This document shows positions 44,664 through 53,642 of a DNA stretch of 64,000 bases, one piece after another; the stretch's first letter is position 1, and every line of letters starts with the position of its first letter. Source of the DNA: G963662675 sp963662675. Lineage in GTDB: Bacteria > Bacteroidota > Bacteroidia > Bacteroidales > Prolixibacteraceae. Position numbers and translations under genes: made by a program. Below the pieces are notes generated by a model. It was not told where the DNA came from. It saw only the letters and a program-made list of their open reading frames with translations, and made no database searches. The stretch spans positions 186,001-250,000 of the forward strand of contig CAXXHP010000001.1 of NCBI GenBank assembly GCA_963662675.2, in the 5' to 3' direction.

Positions 44664-45785
44664 TTAATTTTTTCGCAGGAATAATCCCGCACCAATCTTG
44701 TCTGCTTCACTCCCCTCAATTGGATGTAGGTAGTTTCGTTTGCTTTGGTCCATTTCCAATTCAATCGGTTTATCGGAAACTGTTGTGTTAATAAGTTCGA
44801 GCATTGTTGGATCGATGTCCCTGAAATTTAACGCCGGACCACCTCCGGTTCCTACATATTTTTTATTGCCTGCAAAAAGGCTGTTATATACTTTATAATG
44901 GATGGGCTCTGAACTTGTGCCATTTTCAACTTCCTGTTGTCCAGGGTCTCTTGTGAGCTGACTTATCCAAACATAATTTCCATTGGCAATAACATTATTT
45001 CTGAAATCAAAATCATTGGCAATAGCTGAAGTCCATACTCCGCATCCATAGCTGCCTATGATCAGACAATTTCGCATCGCATGACCGGTGCTGTTTCGCG
45101 ACCAGTAAACAATGCCTTGTTTTACGTGATAAAATAAACAGTGGTCGAGAACGATACCGTTTCCATTGGCTATTATCGGGAGGTGATTGGGCAAAGTAAC
45201 CTCATCGCCTGAGAAAAAACACTGCGTAATTTCCAGGTCATCAAATTCGGGATTCAGGCGGGCTATCGGATACACCCGTTGAATGTATCCTTCTTTTGGA
45301 TGCTCCACCACAGGAATTCCCAGAATTTTTAATCCCTGAATGGTAACATGGCTGGTTTCAATCATCATTCCGTATGCAGTGCCGCCAAACGGGTCTTTTT
45401 GTCCCTGCCACCAGTCTGATAAGGCTAAAGTGTGTATTAAAGTTGGCATGCTTCCGGTATTCCAGTTTTCATCATCGGGTAATATTTCAGCTCTGATGGT
45501 CAATCTCGCTGTTTTGGTGAATGTACGTTTGGCAGGTTGAATTGTTGCTGTTTCATTTATGGCATAAATTCCTTCCGAAAGGATGATGGTAATTGCACCA
45601 TCACTTGTATCCTCGTTGACGATGTGCGAGGCAGCAACAATTGTTTTTAGCGGTTTGTCTTTGGTTCCTGCATTTGCATCGTTGCCTGTATAAGGATTTA
45701 CATAAATAGTAATATTATTTTGTGCAATAACATTTCCAAAACTCAGTAAAATCAATAATATTGAATAAATTATTCTTGCTTTCAT
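44664..45785 (-). CDS. Secreted right-handed beta-helix protein (copy 2)
   Basis: A 373-residue protein with signal peptide ending VIAQ. Like copy 1 at 19697 it opens ITIYVNPYTGNDANAGTKDKP and folds as a parallel beta-helix (HVTIQGLKILG, GIVLDHCLFYHV, MRNCLIIGSYGCGVW). Blocks such as YGMMIETSHVTIQGLKILG versus YGIQIETEHVTIQGLRVLG show that both come from one ancestral gene. It lies behind an NAD(P)-binding oxidoreductase gene (31 bases away) facing an HxlR regulator. Substrate unknown; the fold suggests a polysaccharide. Confidence 0.72.
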   Translation of the reverse strand: MKARIIYSILLILLSFGNVIAQNNITIYVNPYTGNDANAGTKDKPLKTIVAASHIVNEDTSDGAITIILSEGIYAINETATIQPAKRTFTKTARLTIRAEILPDDENWNTGSMPTLIHTLALSDWWQGQKDPFGGTAYGMMIETSHVTIQGLKILGIPVVEHPKEGYIQRVYPIARLNPEFDDLEITQCFFSGDEVTLPNHLPIIANGNGIVLDHCLFYHVKQGIVYWSRNSTGHAMRNCLIIGSYGCGVWTSAIANDFDFRNNVIANGNYVWISQLTRDPGQQEVENGTSSEPIHYKVYNSLFAGNKKYVGTGGGPALNFRDIDPTMLELINTTVSDKPIELEMDQSKRNYLHPIEGSEADKIGAGLFLRKN

Positions 45786-45816
45786 ATTTAATAATTTTCG
45801 TATTTCTTACATGTAA

Positions 45817-46467
45817 TTAGTAACCAATAGTAAAACGCTCCTGATGGTGAGCTTCTTTCTCAACTTCATCAATCATGGCAAGGGCATAATCTTCTACCGA
45901 AATATTACTGTTCCCCTCCTTATCAACGATTAAATCATCTTTTCCTAAACGGAACGTTCCAGTACGCTCTCCCGGTGCAATATTCCCTGCAGGAGAAAAG
46001 AATACCCAGTCAATTTCCTTTTCATTGCAAAGTATGTCTAGATAAAATTTCCCCAACGATTTTACACCAGGCAGATAATCCTCCGAAATAACTCCGGAAT
46101 CAACTACACGCAAATCTGGCGCACAAAATAAGGTTCCTGCTCCGCCAACACATAGAAGTCTTCTTACTCCCGCCTGTATTGCTCCTTTCAGTATTGCAGG
46201 ATAAACAGCAAGTGTATCGTCATAAATATTCGGATTCGTCCATCCGGGATTATACGCACTTATCACTGTATTAAAACCTTTGCATATTTCAGCAACGGTT
46301 TCTGTCGATGAAACATCTGCTTTCATTACAGATAAGTTTTCGCTTTTTAACGTAATTTTTTCGGGATTCCTTACTACTACAGTAACCTTATAATCACGAT
46401 ATAAAGCTTCTTTTAATATCGCCGAGCCTACAAAACCGCTCGCTCCAATAAGTAATATCTTTTTCAT
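45817..46467 (-). CDS. NAD(P)-binding atypical SDR (NmrA-like)
   Basis: A 216-residue Rossmann-fold protein with the nucleotide motif GASGFVG at residues 8-14. It continues with an extended-SDR-type fold (VVRNPEKI, AGVRRLLCVGGAG, WVFFSPAGNI). Members reduce flavins, quinones or act as redox sensors. It is divergent from the HxlR gene at 46606, the usual arrangement for an HxlR-controlled reductase, and heads a minus-strand gene string that continues with the beta-helix gene. Confidence 0.85.
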   Translation of the reverse strand: MKKILLIGASGFVGSAILKEALYRDYKVTVVVRNPEKITLKSENLSVMKADVSSTETVAEICKGFNTVISAYNPGWTNPNIYDDTLAVYPAILKGAIQAGVRRLLCVGGAGTLFCAPDLRVVDSGVISEDYLPGVKSLGKFYLDILCNEKEIDWVFFSPAGNIAPGERTGTFRLGKDDLIVDKEGNSNISVEDYALAMIDEVEKEAHHQERFTIGY

Positions 46468-46605
46468 TTTTAATACGTTTTTTATAATTCCGGCTTTTTA
46501 TGTTGCTTCCAAATCTATTATCTTTGTTCTGTTTACACAAGTAGTCATCCAATTTTGACATAGTATGCTTTAAAGTACCAATACTGATAATGAATAACTT
46601 AAAAA

Positions 46606-46959
46606 ATGAAAGAAAATAACTTAATCCTGGATAAGATTATAAATGATATCGACAGCTGCCCAATCAATTTTGCAATGAGTAAAATTGGTGGTAAGTGGAA
46701 ACCCATTATTTTACATCGCATAAAAGTTGGTATAAATCGTTTTGGCGTTCTTAAGAGAGCCATCCCAGCCATTAGCAAACAAATGCTTACCTCACAATTA
46801 AGGGAGCTGGAAGAAGATGGTCTTATTGAAAGGAAAATATTTGCTGAAATTCCACCTAAAGTTGAATATTCAATATCTCCAAATGGTGAATCCATTTTCC
46901 CTTTATTGGATTCCATTGAAAAATGGGGGAAGAATCAGATGAAAAATAAAACGAAATAA
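46606..46959 (+). CDS. HxlR-family transcriptional regulator
   Basis: A 117-residue winged-helix regulator: CPINFAMSKIGGKWKPIIL, AIPAISKQMLTSQLRELEEDGLI and KVEYSISPNG. A Cys (C15, before PINF) occupies the position that senses thiol-reactive agents in the family. It is divergent from the NmrA-like reductase at 46467 and is probably its repressor. No TTACT-type palindrome like that at 50.4 kb is obvious in the 138-base gap, though AGTAT/ATACT half sites occur. Confidence 0.92.
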   Translation: MKENNLILDKIINDIDSCPINFAMSKIGGKWKPIILHRIKVGINRFGVLKRAIPAISKQMLTSQLRELEEDGLIERKIFAEIPPKVEYSISPNGESIFPLLDSIEKWGKNQMKNKTK

Positions 46960-47057
46960 TCAACCTCCCACTACCCCTAGTCTAAGCCATATGTCCGCAG
47001 GTTATGATTGAGATGAGGAGAAGCTTTAGTCGTTTTGTTGGATTCTAATTTTAATTA

Positions 47058-47858
47058 CTAAGAAACATTAGCCTTTTCCATATCATCTATTATTCTTCTG
47101 ATTTTTGCTCTAGCTAACTTATCTGCGTTTCCTCCTATAAATAAATATAGAGGAGGGTCTGCCATTTCACTGACATTTATTATATTCCTCACCCCTCTGG
47201 ATAAATTACTCTCTTCCTTAAAGTGGGCGTAATTTTTCTTTTTATGAAATTTCTTCACAAAATTTTCATACGAATACTCAGGGTAAATATATTTTACTTG
47301 TGTATTTTCTGACTGAAAGAATCCTTGCATTACATTGGTTACATGAATTTCAAATGGTTTTAATTCATAGTATAATGTTTCACTAATTGCAGAGACTGAA
47401 AACATGGAAGCACTATGAATTCCGCTCCTTGGTCCGGAAACAAACCCGGAAATAGATGAAAAATTAAAAATATGCCCTGAATTTTGATCTCTGAGATGAG
47501 GTAGGACAACACGAATAATATTTAATGTCCCAAGTACATTATTTTCAATTTCCTCTTTCACAATTTTGTTACTAAATTCTTCAATAAATCCTAGTTTGCC
47601 ATAGATGCCGTTGGTTATTAGAAAGTCAATCTTCCCAAATTTGGCAATGGATAGCTTTACTGTATCAGAAACCGATTGTAAACTACTTGAGTCCATTTCC
47701 AACGGCAAAAAATAATCAGATTCAAAATCTATGTTGTCAATAAGTACATCTAAATAACGAAATGTGGCAATTACTTTATCACCTCCTGCCAGTAACCGAT
47801 TTATAAGCTTAATAAAGAAGCTTCCTGATGCATTTGTTATAAGCCATACCTTATTCAT
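47058..47858 (-). CDS. Degenerate short-chain dehydrogenase/reductase
   Basis: A 266-residue protein with the overall SDR fold, but with the key residues changed. The glycine motif TGxxxGxG reads TNASGSFF at residues 8-15; the NAG motif reads TNGIYG; and the catalytic YxxxK reads HSASM, so the Tyr and Lys of the active site are both replaced (GIHSASMFSV). Only a Ser before it (FSSISG) remains. The protein is therefore unlikely to be a normal NAD(P)-dependent dehydrogenase, although the rest of the sequence is intact and without stops, so it is kept as a gene. Confidence 0.72.
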   Translation of the reverse strand: MNKVWLITNASGSFFIKLINRLLAGGDKVIATFRYLDVLIDNIDFESDYFLPLEMDSSSLQSVSDTVKLSIAKFGKIDFLITNGIYGKLGFIEEFSNKIVKEEIENNVLGTLNIIRVVLPHLRDQNSGHIFNFSSISGFVSGPRSGIHSASMFSVSAISETLYYELKPFEIHVTNVMQGFFQSENTQVKYIYPEYSYENFVKKFHKKKNYAHFKEESNLSRGVRNIINVSEMADPPLYLFIGGNADKLARAKIRRIIDDMEKANVS

Positions 47859-48037
47859 ATTATGAGAGTTTCAGTTTTTAATTTAACACCATAGCACAAA
47901 ATGCTATTTAAAATGATCTTATGTTCTTTTTAATACTATTTACAGGAACAGTGTATAAAATATTTACTACATCACTTTTACTTAATATTCACTTTTTATA
48001 TTAAGACAGAATGTGACATACACCTACTCTTTTACAT

Positions 48038-48072
48038 AAAAAGTCCACTCTTGAAAAGAGAATGGACTTTCT
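48038..48072 (-). terminator. Rho-independent terminator
   Basis: On the minus strand AAAGTCCATTCTCTT pairs with AAGAGTGGACTTT over a three-base loop and is followed by a T-rich stretch. It ends the minus-strand gene at 48099. Confidence 0.85.
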
Positions 48073-48098
48073 AACTCTGTACTTTTTTTGAAACACTC

Positions 48099-49334
48099 CT
48101 AATTCAAGGTATACTTAATAATAGAATTTTCATCTTTTATAAAGATATTTTTTCCCGAGAGAATAGGCTGGGCATATACCGGAGTATCGGCTACTTTTAT
48201 AAGCCCAACAGGAGAATATTCCTGGTTGCTTGGTTTATAAATTATAAGATCTGATTTACTTGAGAGTGCAACCAATACATCCCCTGCATCTATAATAGAT
48301 CCAAATCTGTCAATTGGTGTATCGTCCACCCAGGTTGATTCACCATTACTGGCGTTGATACAAAACAGTTTATTCGTACTTGACAACCCATACAAGAAAC
48401 CATCTTTCAGTACAGGGGTGTTGAATGTTGCATTTAAATTGCTGTTTGTCCAAAGATTATTCACAGCAAAACTTGACCCCTGTTTTGTAATTTCAATAGC
48501 ATGGACACCTGAACCAAATCCTGTGAAATAAACTTTTTGCTGATCAATAACAGGGCTCGTAGATTTATCGGCACGGCCACTGGTCGGTAATGGGATCGTA
48601 TAATCCCATAATATTGTTCCGTTTGAGACATCAACGCCAACAAGTTTTGCATCACCCTGAAAAACACAGATTTTTGTGCCATTCACATTCATTAAGGCTG
48701 GAGAACCATATCCAGGTGCATCTCCGGCTGTTTTCCATTTTATGTTCCCTGTAGCGAGGTCAAAAGCAATAAATTGACCTGATCCTGTTCCTCCAAGATG
48801 GGCAATGCACACTCCATCAGTTACAAGAGGTGACATACCAATAAAGAATTGAGGATAAGAATTGGCATAATCTTCATTTCTCCAAAGTAAATTTCCACTT
48901 GTTGCATCGTAACACGAAATTACACCGGCAACACCAAGAGTAATTACCTTACCGTCAGCTACTGCCGGGGAACTTCTTGGCCCTGGGTGCGAAGCTGCCG
49001 GACCTGTAATTGTAGGTGCAGCATAACCATCAGTTTGCCATATCTGGTTTCCTGAGACAGCATCAAGGCATTGTAAAATTTCCTCATTACCCTGCCGGGT
49101 AAAAACATATAGTTTGTTACTTACTAAGGCAGGTGTTGCATCTGCCGAACCAACATCAACTTTCCATGTTGGATTAAGTTGTTGCGGCCAGCTTTGAGGG
49201 TTTTGAAAACCAGTGACTTTGCTGTCCCGGTTAAGACCCCTCCATTGAGGCCAGTCTTGCGAAAGAACCTGCAAAGGATTTAAACCCAACAGAATTCCAG
49301 TTAAAAACAGATAAACAATTAGTTTTTTTCTCAT
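48099..49334 (-). CDS. PQQ-like beta-propeller protein
   Basis: A protein of 411 residues from this start, with a signal peptide (MRKKLIVYLFLTGILLGL, cleavage near LSQ). WPQWRGLNRDSKVTG at the mature start and repeats such as LQCLDAVSGNQIWQT, ISCYDATSGNLLWRN and FIAFDLATGNIKWKT are PQQ-binding-like repeats that build an eight-bladed propeller. Such Bacteroidota proteins mostly lack PQQ and act as outer-membrane or periplasmic binding proteins. The start at 49334 is preferred because 27 codons upstream do not look like a signal. Divergent genes are absent; it ends at a terminator. Confidence 0.85.
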   Translation of the reverse strand: MRKKLIVYLFLTGILLGLNPLQVLSQDWPQWRGLNRDSKVTGFQNPQSWPQQLNPTWKVDVGSADATPALVSNKLYVFTRQGNEEILQCLDAVSGNQIWQTDGYAAPTITGPAASHPGPRSSPAVADGKVITLGVAGVISCYDATSGNLLWRNEDYANSYPQFFIGMSPLVTDGVCIAHLGGTGSGQFIAFDLATGNIKWKTAGDAPGYGSPALMNVNGTKICVFQGDAKLVGVDVSNGTILWDYTIPLPTSGRADKSTSPVIDQQKVYFTGFGSGVHAIEITKQGSSFAVNNLWTNSNLNATFNTPVLKDGFLYGLSSTNKLFCINASNGESTWVDDTPIDRFGSIIDAGDVLVALSSKSDLIIYKPSNQEYSPVGLIKVADTPVYAQPILSGKNIFIKDENSIIKYTLN

Positions 49335-49454
49335 AACAGTTAAGATTAATTGGCATTTGAATGTATTTTTTGTGACATCTAAATAAGTAGTCTTAATTAA
49401 TACGATATCATTCACATGGTTCTATAAAATTAGGACATTGGATGATTTGTTTCA

Positions 49455-50300
49455 TTATTTTAGAGCATCAAAAATTGCTTTTGAAAGTGGTGTCGTTGAC
49501 CGTCCAATGAGTTTTGTAAGTTGTTTTGAATTGTCGAACAGATCACCTTTTGAAGCACTGGTGTCCCAGCTTGCAATAGCTTCTGCAAAAAAATCCGGCA
49601 GGCCTACGCTTTTTAGAATTGCTGCATATTCAGTCTCAGGAAGATTATTGTAAGGAATATCTTTTCCTGTTTGTTTTGAAATCTCTGCAGCCAAATCAGC
49701 CAATGTATAAGATGTATCACCTGCCAACTCGTAAACCTTGCCTTTATGGCTTTCGTCCGTAACAACAACTGCGGCCGCTTCAGCAAAATCAGCACGTGCT
49801 GCCGATGAAATTTTTCCGTCGCCCGCGCTTCCCACAAAAGCTCCGGCTGCCAGTGCTCCGGCTACAGAGCCTGTATAATTTTCAGTATACCATCCATTAC
49901 GAAGAACTGTATATTCAACTCCTGATTCCTTCAACGTTAGTTCTGTAGCCAAATGTTCATCTGCAAGATTTAATGACGAGGTATCTGCATGTAATAAACT
50001 GGTATAAACGATCCATTTAACACCTGCTTCTTTTGCTGCTTCAATTACATTTGAATGCTGAATTGCACGCTGTCCAATTTCACTGCTTGAAACAAGTACA
50101 AGTCTGTCTACTCCAGTTAGTGAACCAACTAATCCTTCCGGTTTTGAATAGTCAAAAGCACGTGCTTCAACTCCAAGTTCTGCTGCCTTTTCAGGTGTAC
50201 GTACTAATGCCACGACATCACCTGCTGAAACTCTTTTCTTTAATTCTTCTACTATTAATCCACCTAATTGTCCTGTTGCTCCTGTTACTCCTATTTTCAT
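49455..50300 (-). CDS. NAD(P)H-dependent quinone reductase, QorB/YtfG type
   Basis: A 281-residue atypical SDR with TGATGQLGG at residues 6-14 and the family's later phrase ESGVEYTVLRNGWYTENY. It resembles QorB/YtfG, NADPH:quinone oxidoreductases of the NmrA-like group. It is divergent from an HxlR gene (50465), the same pairing as ytfG/ytfH in E. coli. Two strong palindromes lie between them. Expected to be induced by quinones or other electrophiles. The ATG at 50300 gives MKIGVTGATG; an in-frame GTG one codon earlier is less likely. Confidence 0.9.
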   Translation of the reverse strand: MKIGVTGATGQLGGLIVEELKKRVSAGDVVALVRTPEKAAELGVEARAFDYSKPEGLVGSLTGVDRLVLVSSSEIGQRAIQHSNVIEAAKEAGVKWIVYTSLLHADTSSLNLADEHLATELTLKESGVEYTVLRNGWYTENYTGSVAGALAAGAFVGSAGDGKISSAARADFAEAAAVVVTDESHKGKVYELAGDTSYTLADLAAEISKQTGKDIPYNNLPETEYAAILKSVGLPDFFAEAIASWDTSASKGDLFDNSKQLTKLIGRSTTPLSKAIFDALK

Positions 50301-50408
50301 CACTTTGATATTCTAAAAATTAATAATTACCCAATATTGATATAATAAAGTATTTAAGTTACTTTTGGAGAGTCAAATGTAATTCACAAATAGAAATTCT
50401 ACAAGAAC

Positions 50409-50441
50409 TTACTAAATAGTAACATACTTACTTTTAAGTAA
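50409..50441. promoter_or_regulatory. Two tandem perfect palindromes, candidate HxlR operators
   Basis: TTACTAAATAGTAA at 50409-50422 and TTACTTTTAAGTAA at 50428-50441 are both perfect 14-base palindromes of the form TTACT-N4-AGTAA, with centres 19 bases apart (about two helical turns). A further AAGTTACTT lies at 50356-50364. They sit between the divergent qorB-like and HxlR genes, the expected place for autoregulation. Confidence 0.7.
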
Positions 50442-50464
50442 TATTTATTAATTATCAATGGATT

Positions 50465-50848
50465 ATGTCGGATGAAAAATTAGATATTTTTAAAGACCAT
50501 GAGAAATGTCCTGTAAGAAATGTGATAGATCGAATCGGTGACAAATGGTCAATACTTATTTTATTAGTACTTGATGAAGGTGAGGTGTTGCGTTTTAATG
50601 AGTTAAATAAGTATATCGGTACAATTTCTCAAAAGATGCTGACAGTAACATTAAAAACACTAGAAGCAGATGATTTGATTGATAGGACTGTGTATCCTCA
50701 AATACCTCCTAAGGTGGAATATCGATTAACCAAAAGAGGGAAAAGTTTATTACCCCATATACACGCATTAGCTAACTGGGCGGGAAATAATATGAAAGAT
50801 ATTAAAACATCGAGGATAAATTACGAGAAAAAGATTGTAAAAGATTGA
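50465..50848 (+). CDS. HxlR-family transcriptional regulator
   Basis: A 127-residue winged-helix regulator: CPVRNVIDRIGDKWSILIL, TISQKMLTVTLKTLEADDLI and KVEYRLTKRG. C16, before PVRN, is the likely redox-sensing cysteine. It is divergent from the QorB-like reductase and preceded by two palindromes, so it is probably an autoregulated repressor of the pair. Confidence 0.93.
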   Translation: MSDEKLDIFKDHEKCPVRNVIDRIGDKWSILILLVLDEGEVLRFNELNKYIGTISQKMLTVTLKTLEADDLIDRTVYPQIPPKVEYRLTKRGKSLLPHIHALANWAGNNMKDIKTSRINYEKKIVKD

Positions 50849-51390
50849 TATGATCTCTTCACATACAGCCCGGAGATCATTTGCAAGTAACTTATTGAAT
50901 CAGGGTATGCCAAATCATTCATTTTCAGAAATAAAGATTTCTGCTTTACGATGTTACAATTTTAGTGATTATTGCAAAAAGTAGAGTTATGATACTACTC
51001 GACAGAGATAATGCGAAATTTGGTGATGTACGAAAACACATATAAAACACCACACAACTCGCTGAATACCAATCCATTTGAGCAATGTTTTATTATTTAT
51101 AGACGAATAATTAAGGTGGACTAAGAGGTTCTATGCAATGTTTTTAATTTATCGGGTTACAACTTTTTGTCTTAGTTTGATAGCTTGCATGAATTTGTTG
51201 CTCTAATATTGCATTGAGTCGGCTTTTTTAATTAAGATTAATAAGAAGTAAAATTTCAATGGGATTGAGTTCATGTATGATATCATTAGTAGACAATTAA
51301 AACCAACTGATTATTAATAAAAATTCAAATCAAATCTTCTACGTCAGCAAACAACCATGATCATGTGGCATGGCTGTCTGCATTATCAAA
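50849..51390. other. Intergenic region, no gene recognised
   Basis: 542 bases without a supported gene. Short frames exist, for example from 50990, but all are interrupted. No strong hairpin or repeat was seen. Confidence 0.5.
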
Positions 51391-52563
51391 TTACTTAAAT
51401 AATCGTTGGGCAAATATTGAAAGGTAATTGCGCCAGTTATTCCAGGTATGACCACCATCTGTTTCCAGATATTCGTATTCCATACCTAAATTGTCCATTT
51501 TTGTTTTAAGCTCATCAATACCATCCCTTAAAATCTGGAAATCATCCCTGCCAACTGCAATCCAGTACAATTTGTAACCATCATCCATTTGTTTCTTCAG
51601 ATTTTCATCCAGATTTTGGTATGCCGGGGATTCAGAATAATCTTTAGGCTTGTTATTTAGAGCTGCAGAAAACAAGCCCATATAATCGAATGTGTCCTGA
51701 TGATAGCGTGAAATGTAACAGGTATGATAACCTCCCATTGATAAGCCGGCAATAGCACGGTTGGCTTTATCGGTTTTAACACGATAAGTATTTTCAACAA
51801 AATCCATAATATCTTTGAATGATTCCTCAAACTTGCCATCCATCGTGTTTGGCAGATTAAATGAAGGGACAGTCAGTCCTTCGCTTCCGTTGCCAGGTGA
51901 TGCCTCCTGAGCTACATTCCCATTGGGCATAACTACAATCATAGGTTCAGCTTTACCCTCAGCAATCAGGTTATCTAATATCTGGGCTGCCCTGCCTGTG
52001 CCTAGCCATGCAATTTCATCACCACCAATACCGTGCATTAAGTATAAAACGGGATAATTTTTATCTGAACTCTCATACCCAGGAGGAGTATAAACAGCAA
52101 TGCGGCGAACTTTATTCACTGTTGGTGAATTGTACCACGGGTAACTCACCGTGCCATGAGGTACTTGATCAACCACATAGAGGTCAGCATATTCATCGCC
52201 ATCAATAATAAAATAATTTGAGATATTAGCCACATCGCGTTGAACATGTGCCTGATTGGGATCAATCGTTTTGACACCGTCAACAGTAAAGGAATAAGAA
52301 TACAATTCCGGGCTTAAGCTTTCAGTTGTATATGCCCAAATCCCGTTTTCACCTTTCGTCATTTCTACTGATTCACCATTGGCAAGCCATCCTCCGGCGA
52401 TTGAAACAGACAAAGCATCGGGGGCATTGAGACTAAAAGTAACTGTGTTGTCACTATGAATCTCAGGGGAAATAATCTGACTTTCTTCAAAAAGTGCTTG
52501 TTGCGCAGATAATGGACTTACTAAAAATCCAATCGAAATAATTAACAGGAATAGGGCTTTCAT
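51391..52563 (-). CDS. Secreted CE1-like esterase with E-set domain (third paralogue)
   Basis: A 390-residue homologue of the tandem esterases at 12377 and 13561: signal peptide ending LSAQ, E-set domain (VTFSLNAPDALSVSIAGGW), alpha/beta-hydrolase with GLSMGGYH and a His in TDGGHTW. The HGIGG oxyanion loop and the Tyr after the nucleophile elbow differ from the others, so it is likely a distinct enzyme of the same family. It is the last gene of a minus-strand string with a metallo-hydrolase, an aldo/keto reductase, an outer-membrane protein and an AraC regulator. Confidence 0.87.
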   Translation of the reverse strand: MKALFLLIISIGFLVSPLSAQQALFEESQIISPEIHSDNTVTFSLNAPDALSVSIAGGWLANGESVEMTKGENGIWAYTTESLSPELYSYSFTVDGVKTIDPNQAHVQRDVANISNYFIIDGDEYADLYVVDQVPHGTVSYPWYNSPTVNKVRRIAVYTPPGYESSDKNYPVLYLMHGIGGDEIAWLGTGRAAQILDNLIAEGKAEPMIVVMPNGNVAQEASPGNGSEGLTVPSFNLPNTMDGKFEESFKDIMDFVENTYRVKTDKANRAIAGLSMGGYHTCYISRYHQDTFDYMGLFSAALNNKPKDYSESPAYQNLDENLKKQMDDGYKLYWIAVGRDDFQILRDGIDELKTKMDNLGMEYEYLETDGGHTWNNWRNYLSIFAQRLFK

Positions 52564-52706
52564 TTTCAGTTAAATTTAGTTGTTCAAAAACGAATTGGTT
52601 ACTTTTTTTAATCAACAGTAATAAGTTAAAGTGAAAAGAATTAAAATAATTTTCTTCTAATTACTAGATTCAAACTATTTGTTACGAAATTGAAATTTCT
52701 CTTGTG

Positions 52707-53606
52707 TTATTTCCCTTTTTGTACTTTCTGAAGTATAAAAGGTTCTCCCGGAGCCAATACGAAAATGCGTTCAGGATTAATCACATTCGCTTTTAATTTC
52801 TCTGGATCGCCATTGAATGGTGTAAAGTCTGGCGCATCGACAGTTCCCCAATGGCAAAGCAATAATGGCGTATCTGGGTAGATATTGGCAACTTTCACAG
52901 CATTCTCAAATCCGAAATGCCATTCACTATCCGAAAAGTCGAAGAAAATTGCATCCGGCACAGGCATCTTTAAATGATGTTCTGGTATCAGGCGTGAGTC
53001 ACCTGGTGCCCAAATTGTACCGTCTGGTGTTTCAATCCAGAAGCCACAAAAATCTTCATCTTTGAAAAAACGCTGTCCTTGCTGTGGGTATGAATTCTGA
53101 TAAGCATGATCGGCCGGGGTTAAAGTGACAACGATATTTTTAAAACTGAAGACTTCGTCAATATCGTGACCAAAAGAATTCAAGCCCTGATTCTTCATCA
53201 ACGAATCAACATAATGGGTTGAATGGTATTCACCTGTTACTGCTGACAAGTCATCAGTCGTAGGAACACTGTAATGGTCATTGTCACTGTGCGTAATCAA
53301 AACCGCATCTAAACGGGGAACATCTTCTGTTTTTATAGGTTCTTCAATTAATAAAGGCATATCGAATCCTTTCAATACCGGGTCAACCATAAAAGTTGTA
53401 CCACGGCTATTAATAAAGAATCCGGCACCTCCCAGCCAGCGAATGACAGTTTCAGTTGATAAACCGAATGCCTCTTCACCAAAAAACTGTGTTGGCGGGG
53501 CTTTTGCCTGGTATTTTTTTGCATCATCCCCTGTTTGTGCCCGGAGGTTATTGAATGAAAAAACGAGCAATAAAAAAAATAGAAAAAGTTTATTTATGTA
53601 TTTCAT
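52707..53606 (-). CDS. Secreted MBL-fold hydrolase (UlaG-like)
   Basis: A 299-residue protein with signal peptide (ending NLRAQ). The metallo-beta-lactamase fold is shown by the metal motif ITHSDNDHYS (HxxxDH type), VTLTPADHAYQN, WAPGDSRL and LLCHWGT. The order and spacing resemble UlaG, the L-ascorbate-6-phosphate lactonase, and its relatives. An exported version is unusual; the substrate is unknown. It is 36 bases behind the aldo/keto reductase gene. Confidence 0.85.
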   Translation of the reverse strand: MKYINKLFLFFLLLVFSFNNLRAQTGDDAKKYQAKAPPTQFFGEEAFGLSTETVIRWLGGAGFFINSRGTTFMVDPVLKGFDMPLLIEEPIKTEDVPRLDAVLITHSDNDHYSVPTTDDLSAVTGEYHSTHYVDSLMKNQGLNSFGHDIDEVFSFKNIVVTLTPADHAYQNSYPQQGQRFFKDEDFCGFWIETPDGTIWAPGDSRLIPEHHLKMPVPDAIFFDFSDSEWHFGFENAVKVANIYPDTPLLLCHWGTVDAPDFTPFNGDPEKLKANVINPERIFVLAPGEPFILQKVQKGK

Positions 53607-53642
53607 TTTAATATATGTTTTGATTGTCTTATGAATATTAAT

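Noticed and set aside
44558..44764. A 68-codon minus-strand frame as a gene
   Set aside because: Its second half is the remnant of a hydrolase signal peptide and its first half lies within the end of the beta-helix gene in another frame.
50990..51110. Short frame after the third HxlR gene that continues past a TAA
   Set aside because: Only 18 codons before the stop and nothing recognisable after it.
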